Positions 19,985-20,483 of a stretch of 20,483 nt of DNA are shown piece after piece. The DNA is from Acanthaster planci (Eukaryota; Echinodermata; Asteroidea; Valvatida; Acanthasteridae). The stretch is from NCBI RefSeq assembly GCF_001949145.1, contig NW_019091430.1, positions 708,923 through 729,405 on the forward strand, written 5' to 3'. The notes under the pieces were generated by a model. The model did no database searches. It was not told where the DNA came from and saw only the letters and a program-made list of their open reading frames with translations. A program made the position numbers and the translations under genes. Within the stretch, counting starts at the first letter, position 1; the number at the start of each line of letters is the position of its first letter.

Positions 19985-20150
19985 ATGAAGTTGCCCTGTG
20001 GTGAGGCCCCGACTGAAGAAGTCTTCTTCTGAGAATGGTGGGCTTAAAGAGAGAAACAATACCAAAATGACAAAGGTCCATCCTGTCTGCAGTCCAGAGG
20101 TGGAGGGCCTCAAGTAACGTGGTCTGGCAGAACTTGTTATCAAACGGAAC

Positions 20151-20174
20151 AACAGGCTACAGAACAGGCTACAG
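20151..20174. repeat. Tandem 12-bp duplication
   Basis: AACAGGCTACAG is present twice in a row without change, at 20151-20162 and 20163-20174. Confidence 0.9.
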
Positions 20175-20483
20175 CCATAGCTGTAGGAGGGCAAAGACCA
20201 CTACACTTCAAATACAACCTTACAAAATACTGGAAGGGCAAGGTGGTCAACTGAGATGGCATACAGGCTGTTATGAAAATGGGTGTGGTCGTCATAGCAA
20301 GAGGGTGCTAACTTAGATATTGCAACCCCCCCCCAAGCTGAAGTCACTCTTTGGGTCACTTGGTAAACACCTCAAAGAAGCACAGCTGTGTTGTGTTGTG
20401 CACTGCACCAACTGTCCCTCACAGGAATATCAGAGTGCACTTTTGTGCTGCCCAACATCTGTGATTCACTGTTTAATGTGCAT

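Larger units (their letters stand above)
19388..20483. other. Decayed, less AT-rich region without an intact gene
   Basis: All six frames are broken by stops. The stretch contains diverged direct repeats at 19861-19984 and a short duplication at 20151-20174, plus a 9-C run at 20326-20334. A short frame at 19773-19850 reads EEWGSIAVVLYYFRKWRRQA. The base composition differs from the rest of the window, so this may be an old transposon or pseudogene. Confidence 0.35.

Noticed and set aside
20015-20029. Heat-shock-element-like palindrome GAAGAAGTCTTCTTC
   Set aside because: The GAA and TTC blocks are three bases apart, not the two needed for a heat-shock element; probably chance.
19892-20194. 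100-codon minus-strand frame
   Set aside because: It runs through the 85-bp direct repeat, has no recognisable family, and the repeat copies fall in different frames.
1-20483. CRISPR arrays, bacterial operons or phage genes
   Set aside because: The window has splice signals, MITEs and a metazoan-type SLC22 gene; the 53-bp array is contiguous without spacers.

Overview
This is animal nuclear DNA. It is AT-rich, gene-poor and repeat-rich, with one spliced protein-coding gene that can be read with confidence, and nothing looks bacterial. The alternating palindromes TACATGTA and ACCGGT occur throughout. That style, with many short inverted-repeat DNA transposons and minisatellites, suggests a marine invertebrate. 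An echinoderm, hemichordate or cephalochordate is plausible, but the species cannot be fixed from this window.

Layout. Bases 1-330 hold nothing recognisable. Bases 333-1080 are CpG-rich: a weak exon candidate, a degenerate TTTTCGCA-type array and a TATATAA box. Bases 1160-2112 hold a short tandem repeat, a GC-rich coding-like fragment and a 147-bp palindromic MITE-like element. Bases 2113-4770 are noncoding. Bases 4789-5563 form a decayed inverted-repeat element whose minus strand carries a broken THAP zinc finger, so it is probably a relic of a THAP/P-type transposon. Bases 6008-6436 are a minisatellite of eight 53-bp units. Bases 7895-8016 are a 68-bp duplication.

The gene is an SLC22-family (organic cation/anion/carnitine) transporter on the plus strand. 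Nearly all of the protein lies in one large exon (8311-9907). The frame stays open to a stop at 9940-9942, but the sequence GGGA|GTAAGT at 9904-9913 is a strong splice donor. A strong acceptor at 11157 opens an exon (11158-11294) in matching phase that encodes a proline-rich cytoplasmic tail with a PPxY motif. The predicted spliced product is 577 residues. Read-through of the intron would give 543 residues without that tail. The last intron contains a complete 815-bp pogo/Tigger-like MITE (10051-10865) with TA target duplications. The first canonical poly(A) signals after the read-through stop lie inside that MITE.

Right of the gene, 11300-13850 is noncoding. Bases 13860-14240 look promoter-like (YY1-, ZNF143- and E-box-type motifs) with one exon candidate. 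Bases 15300-15720 carry dispersed repeats and a tRNA-like A/B-box remnant. Bases 18604-18939 hold three copies of one module in alternating orientation, able to form hairpins. The last 1.3 kb is less AT-rich, carries decayed repeats and a weak SANT/Myb-like fragment, and has no intact gene.
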